Below, piece after piece: positions 8,409-13,085 of a DNA stretch of 13,085 nt (its first letter is position 1; each line of letters starts with the position of its first letter). A model generated the notes under the pieces. It was not told the DNA's origin. It ran no database searches and was given only the letters and a program-made list of their open reading frames with translations. The translations under genes and the position numbers were made by a program. The DNA is from Parachlorella kessleri (lineage: Eukaryota > Chlorophyta > Trebouxiophyceae > Chlorellales > Chlorellaceae), in assembly GCA_001598975.1 (NCBI GenBank), contig BBXU01001804.1, forward strand, positions 1 to 13,085, given 5' to 3'.

Positions 8409-8536
8409 TCAAAGGAATACCCAGCTGACATCAGGAGCAGCCGACAATCAATTACCTGAGCCCCCCGGGCACACCTCCAGAACGAAGTAACCACACAACA
8501 CAGCAGCTCCGCACCTCATACTGCTCAGTTGCTCAT

Positions 8537-10767
8537 TCACGCAAGCACCGGCTGTGGCCTCTTGCTGGTCTTGATGCCCTTGATTGCTGCACACAGTGGG
8601 GATGGGTTGGAGCTTGCAGCGGTCAGTAGATCTTTGCAGGCCCTAATTATTGATACTAGAAACATAGCAGGTATACAGTAGCACGCCCAAATCCTGATGT
8701 GCTCATTGGGGGGTCCTGCTCAGCTGCATGTGAATACTGTACCCCTGCCAAACTAGCCACTCAAAACATAACGTCTTGCAGCACGAGTCTTTCTGTGCCA
8801 GGCAAGGACCGATGCCTTCCGAACTAGCCGAGTAGGCCTCTGGCGACTGTGGACAGTGGTGTGAGGGACCCAGGAGCACAGGATGCAAGGTATTAAACCT
8901 CCCTAACAGCAACTCACCTGTAGCGTAGTCCTTGGCGCCAAACACGCCGCTGCCAGACACAATGGCGTTTGCGCCCGCCTCGATGACCTTCCAGGCATTG
9001 TCGGGGGTCACGCCGCCGTCGACCTCAATCCAGGGGTTGGTGCCCGCCTCGTTACACATCTGCTTCAGCTGCTGGATCTTGGTCACCTGGGCGGGGGCGG
9101 GTAACAAGCGGTGCAAAGGCGCTAAGGCTTTGCAGCCGCATACCAGTCATGGCTACTGGGCACCATCCAACGGTGTTGGCCTGGCTCCGGGTGCTATACC
9201 CGAGACCACCACTAGTGTCCCACATACATCCCATTTCACCAACATGCATGAACCATGAGCTACCTACACCTGCCGCCCCGCAACAACCCATGCAAGTCAC
9301 TTAAACACACTGTACATATGCCGCCACTAACAAGAAGGAAGTAGCAACCCTCAGAGGGAAAGAGGCCACCGCACCCACCTGGGACTCGATGAACTTCTGG
9401 CCTCCAAAGCCGGGGTTGACGCTCATGATCAGCACCAGGTCCACATCTGGCAGCACATATCTGATGGTGTCCAGGGAGGTGGCAGGGTTGAGCACCACGC
9501 CCGCCTTGCAGCCCAGGTCCCGAATCTGCAAGCAACGAGGCCTATCTCACCACACCACATCTAATCATATCCACCAAATGCAGGCTGGCTTCCGCCACCC
9601 CTGGATGCCAGCATACACCTACCGCCTGCCAGCACTGGTCAGATGAGGTAGGTCCTGCAGCAGCGGCAGCGCCCTCCGCCGCGATGCTCAGCAGCTCCAA
9701 GGAGTCCCATCACCGCACACTTTGTCCTCTGCCCACCTGGTTGATCACGCGGTGGAGATGGATGGTGGACGACTGCTCAGCATGGACAGAGATGATGTCG
9801 GCGCCCGCCTTGGCAAAGTCCGCCACGCGCAGCTCAGGCTCCACTATCATCTATTGTAGCAAGGGCAGCAGGCAGGGGTTGGCACATGTCTTATCGCATA
9901 AGAGAGCAGAGGAGACGTACGCCGGAGGTGGGTCGGTGGGGAGTACGAAACAGGTAACCCACGCAAAGTGCTAACAAGCCAGTCCGGTCCGCCGTAAGGC
10001 TGCACCCTCAGTAAGGCTTTCATGCCGCGCTTATTTGTGAAACTGTCCTCGCTGAGCAGTCCTCGGCAAACATGGCAACTGCACAACCCTGCCATGCCCA
10101 CTGATCCACACTGATCCACATTCTTCGCCTCACCAGGTGGCAGTCCAGGGGCTTGTCCGTCACGGGCCGCAGGGCGTCCACAACCAAAGGACCAATAGTG
10201 ATGTTGGGCACAAAGCGGCCGTCCATGACGTCGACATGCACCCAGTCGCAGCCGGCCTCATCGATTGCCTTGACCTGCCCAAACAGTCGGACATGGGCAG
10301 AAAGGCAGTGACCGCCTTGCTGCACGAGCTACCCTGCTTTGCAGGTTGGACAACCACCAGAGCAAAGGGTATCCCTGAGAAAGCGAGGACTGGCTTACTT
10401 CACAAAGCACAAGTATGGGGAAGATGCAGGGCTGGTGCGAGGCAGGAGCATGCATGTGTGCATCTTCCTTCTACATCCATCTGCAGTGTCCTTAGGGCTC
10501 CTGGTGAAAAGGCTCCAGCCGTCCAATGCGCCTTCTCCCCACATACAGCACGCGTTGGCACGTGATCGCTGCCACAAGGGGCCACACCTGCTCGCCCAGC
10601 TTAGAGAAATTGGCCGACAGGATCGAAGGGCTGACAATGACGTCCTTCTTGTCAAAACGGTCCACCCTGTTCGTGGCGTACACCTTCACTGCAGACCTAG
10701 CCGAGCGCCTGGTGCTGGCTGCCCCGGCCCTGAAGGCGGAAGTGTGGCTCTGTGTGAGGGCCGACAT
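8537..10767 (-). CDS. RPE: Ribulose-phosphate 3-epimerase, chloroplast precursor
   Basis: Interconverts ribulose 5-phosphate and xylulose 5-phosphate in the Calvin cycle and pentose phosphate pathway, in the plastid stroma. Six exons in transcript order: 10588-10767, 10134-10274, 9737-9850, 9379-9525, 8918-9086 and 8537-8586 (TGA 8537-8539), all with GT-AG introns of 211-331 nt; 801 nt, 266 residues, the normal plastid length. Residues 1 to about 32 are rich in Ser, Ala and Arg and lack acidic residues, as in a transit peptide. The TIM barrel begins with IIVSPSIL-like [16 protein letters not shown]. Expected metal and catalytic residues are present: His73 and Asp75 in WVHVDVMDG, His106, and Asp217 in [17 protein letters not shown] forms the mobile loop, and GSGVFG is the phosphate-binding turn. 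The C-terminus [11 protein letters not shown] matches plant plastid enzymes. The start has a favourable CAAAATG context. The last splice is phase 1; all others are phase 0. Confidence 0.97.
10100..10120. repeat. Short tandem duplication CTGATCCACA x2
   Basis: A 10-bp unit occurs twice in a row at 10101-10110 and 10111-10120 inside the RPE intron between exons 2 and 3, about 15 nt downstream of the donor. It looks like simple replication slippage. Confidence 0.9.
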
Positions 10768-11087
10768 TTTGCCAGAGATTTCAAGGAAGCAGCGACGGAG
10801 GCAGCAGGACAGGCCTTGTGGTGCACCATGGTGCTCAGGTTCACCATTATCTCGGCCAGCTCAGCTCACAGCAGGCCGTAGCACAGTGCATGTTTTTGGT
10901 GGAGAGTACACCCGGCATTGCCGTCCATTGTGTTGATTGAACACTGTAAATGTTTGCTGTTGAACCTGCCTTCGCCAGGTGGAGCGTTGACCCCTACTGC
11001 TTCAAGTGTTTGATCACTTTTACGCGGCTCCTGCCACTAATCTCTGCTTAACATGTAGCTTGGACCTGTGATCAGAGCAGACACAGC
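10768..11087. promoter_or_regulatory. Shared divergent intergenic region between RPE and VPS50-like gene
   Basis: The 320 bp between the two start codons must contain both 5' UTRs and both core promoters if the annotated starts are right. I see no clear TATA box on either strand. A TGTAA at 10945-10949 on the plus strand points away from RPE and is probably fortuitous. The central part (about 10900-11060) is AT-richer than the flanks. Divergent sharing is a geometric fact; co-regulation is not shown. Confidence 0.5.
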
Positions 11088-13068
11088 ATGAAAAGCTTGT
11101 CAAAGCTAGGAAAGCAGCTGGGCGACAGCAGCCGGGCTCTTGGGGACAAGATTCGGCGTACCCCCGTCAAGCAGCCCAAGCGCGAGGAGTCGCAGCCTCA
11201 AGCCGTGGATTCCCGTATACTGACGCCTGGCGAGTCAGAAGAGGAGCGAGCAGCCATCCTAGGCAGCCTGCCAGCAGAGTACTTTGACGAAAACTTTGAT
11301 GCCCTGGATTTCGAGCTGCGCAAACTGCCGCTCAATTTTGAGGCTGGCAGCTTGGACTCGGTGGTGGAGGAGCACACCACTGTCCTGGAGGTGTGTGCAG
11401 TGCTGCTGCACTGGTGGACACACTGCTTTTGAAGTAGCTGGCCAGTTGACTGTGTCAGCAGAGAGCAGGACTGGCATTGCGGAGGATATGCTTTATTTCG
11501 CCCAGGCTATTGAAACTGTCTTTACACCTCAGAAACTGTTGCAGTGAGCGGGAAAACACATGCGGGCAATCAGCCAGCTAGTGTGACTCATCTGTCCACC
11601 TGCTTGTACAGGTGGTGAGCGAAAAGCTGTCACACCACATCATCCAGAATTATGACAAATTTGTGGATGGTGTAAATGAGGTGATACATGTGGAGGAGGA
11701 CCTGCAGGCAAGTTATGAGACGGCACCTATGACCCTATGACTCGCACGCATTTGCGGCTTGGATTCCTGCATTTTTGGGAAGTTGCCACATGCTGTAAGA
11801 GTCGACTTCATCGAATGGCAACTGTACCCATGAAACTGCTGTGGGTATCCAGGGTTCAATGGCGTACTTGCCCAACAGTGACCGAGGGTCCCTAGGGAAT
11901 GGCTGTCAGGCGGGCTGGCTGAAGTGACGTTCAGGAAAGCTGCAATTGCTGTGAAGCTGCCTGCCCGCAGGCAGCTCATGTAACCACCAAGACCTCCCGC
12001 GAACGGCTGGCCCTGGCGCTACGCGAGGTGGGCAACAGCATGCGCATCGCGCGAGACACGCGGCGCAAGCAGGCGCTGACTACTCTGCTGGAAGTGCTGC
12101 TCCGGCTGCAGCAGGCGGCCAACCTGCAGCGAGCACTCAAGTCGGTGCTGCATGGATATGCTGTTGGTCGACGGCTGTGGATCATTGCGGGGCACCCTGT
12201 GCAGTTCCAGCACATCCATCCAAATTAAGGAGAATTTTCATCCGATCTTGGGTTGCCTTCATTCCTGCTGGGACGAAATGAAGCGAAAGGCGCCTTTTAT
12301 CTGCAGCTCAATCGCAGCGCTGGTTACACTGCATGCCTGTTTGGCCGTGCTTGTGCCTTGTCACATTGGACTGACAGTCCGTTTGTAGAGTGCGCCTGCC
12401 GTGGCATAAGCTCTTCGTGGAAGGGGGTTTGTAATCAACGCAGACTTGGCTGTGTGGACAGGATTTTCCGGGTGCCTGCTTACTGGGGTGCAGGGAGGCG
12501 CAGGAGGACGGGGAGTATGCTGAGGCCTTCTGGCTGTGTGCCCAGTGCATCAAGTCCATGGATGAGCTGGGGGATGACCTACATGTGGCAGCTCAGGTAC
12601 ACTCCTCTGGGTGACCTTGGGCATGCGTCACGGTTCCCTGTAGCAGTTGGGTTGAGGAGGTGGCACCGCTCGTGGAACCTGCTTGTGGTGGGATGGGCAG
12701 GTTGTGGCGCAGGTAGGAGCGTTACGCAGGTGACGTGGGCAGCGGCGCAGCCCGCACCATCGCTGAACAGATGACAGCATATCTGCGGACAGTGGTAGCG
12801 TTTCATCGCTCTCTGCATTACCAACCTGCGAACTGCTGACGATATGATGTGTCAACCCATCTTTCTAGCATGAATTGAGGATGGTTAGATTACCCAATAC
12901 AACTCACAGCATGAGACTGAATCACTGTGTAATGACGCAGTCTTGACATTGGGCTCTGTTGTGCAGCTGACGGTATCCATCAATAAGATGTATGAGGACA
13001 CCACTCAGCGCTTGGAGGCTGCCCTGGCAGCAGTCTGTAATGACTTCCGCCCGGACCACTACTCCAAG
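11088..13068 (+). CDS. VPS50: VPS50/syndetin-like endosomal tethering subunit, 3'-partial
   Basis: VPS50 (syndetin, CCDC132) replaces VPS54 in the GARP-related EARP complex, which tethers vesicles during endosome recycling. Exons: 11088-11390, 11612-11707, 11971 to about 12144, about 12494 or 12504 to 12596, and 12967-13068, whose donor is at 13069; the rest lies beyond the window. About 256 of the roughly 1000 residues expected are present. The order of blocks matches the Vps54_N region of VPS50: AEYFDENFDALDFELRKLPL, then LSHHIIQNYDKFVDGVNEVI, RERLALALREVG, RRKQALTTLLEVLLRLQQAA, EDGEYAEAFWLCAQCIKSM and TQRLEAALAAVCNDFRPDHY. The first 40 or so residues are basic and poorly conserved. Intron 2 is GC-AG. 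The donor of exon 3 is unclear: TCG|GTGCTG at 12144 keeps phase 0, but similarity suggests a few more residues. VPS54 is the alternative; the FD-ELRKLP motif and EDGEYAEA block favour VPS50. Confidence 0.85.
11708..11970 (+). other. GC-AG intron in the VPS50-like gene
   Basis: The exon ends GAGGACCTGCAG at 11707 and the intron starts GCAAGT, the optimal consensus for the GC-AG class, ending CCGCAG at 11970. The joined reading VEEDLQ-AAHVTTKTSRERL is in phase 0 and follows VPS50-family similarity. No GT nearby does as well. Confidence 0.8.
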
Positions 13069-13085
13069 GTGACGCTTTGGAGTAC

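Larger units (their letters stand above)
7227..8536. other. 1.3-kb stretch without a confident gene
   Basis: This stretch holds the 3' UTR of the BTB gene, the direct repeats, conflicting reading frames on both strands, and the presumed 3' UTR of RPE. A TATATAAGG at about 7782-7790 is TATA-like but is followed at once by a splice-donor-like GTAAGC, so I do not call it a promoter. Overall base composition is AT-richer than in the flanking exons. Confidence 0.5.

Noticed and set aside
10339..10881. 180-codon plus-strand frame over RPE exon 1
   Set aside because: It is antisense to the clearly identified transit peptide and first RPE exon and crosses RPE's intron.
12253..12774. 173-codon plus-strand frame in the VPS50-like gene
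   Set aside because: It overlaps exon 4 in a different frame and covers introns on both sides; the product shows no domain.

Overview
The window looks like nuclear DNA of a GC-rich, intron-dense green alga. I would place it near Chlamydomonadales but cannot name a species. Reasons: short phase-0 exons split by 200-540 nt GT-AG and occasional GC-AG introns, codons favouring C or G at position 3, long Ala/Gln/Gly low-complexity runs, a TGTAA polyadenylation-type motif, and a plastid-type Calvin-cycle enzyme with an apparent transit peptide. No bacterial operon, tRNA, rRNA, CRISPR array or intact transposon is visible. Exon boundaries were read by eye from splice sites, reading phase and protein similarity.

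Layout, left to right. (1) About 254-2529, plus strand: 3' part of a low-complexity, Ala/Gln-rich protein with a small Cys cluster (Cx2Cx7Cx8C followed by basic residues); three exons; function unknown; the 5' end is not in the window. (2) About 3400-7226, plus strand: a protein with two BTB/POZ-like modules, each followed by a helical BACK-like stretch; about ten exons. Its second BTB is poorly resolved around a run of 14 G. Possible further 5' exons lie in 2700-3390. Its last intron holds two decayed tandem copies of the 3' end of the preceding exon. (3) 7230-8536: no confident gene, but protein-like reading frames on both strands and a direct repeat of about 70 bp; the least explained stretch. 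(4) 8537-10767, minus strand: a complete six-exon gene for chloroplast ribulose-phosphate 3-epimerase (266 aa), the clearest gene here. (5) 11088 to beyond the right end, plus strand: the N-terminal part of a VPS50/syndetin-like subunit of an endosomal tethering complex, five exons, one intron with a GC-AG boundary.

The genes do not form a pathway. RPE and VPS50 are head to head and share about 320 bp of intergenic DNA. The RPE gene belongs to the Calvin cycle and pentose phosphate pathway, VPS50 to endosome recycling, and the tandem-BTB protein plausibly to substrate recruitment for a cullin-type ubiquitin ligase. I found no convincing new multi-gene system. The best leads are the decayed exon-repeat array, the two-strand coding signal at 7.6-8.4 kb, the tandem-BTB architecture and a 22-bp perfect palindrome in an intron.
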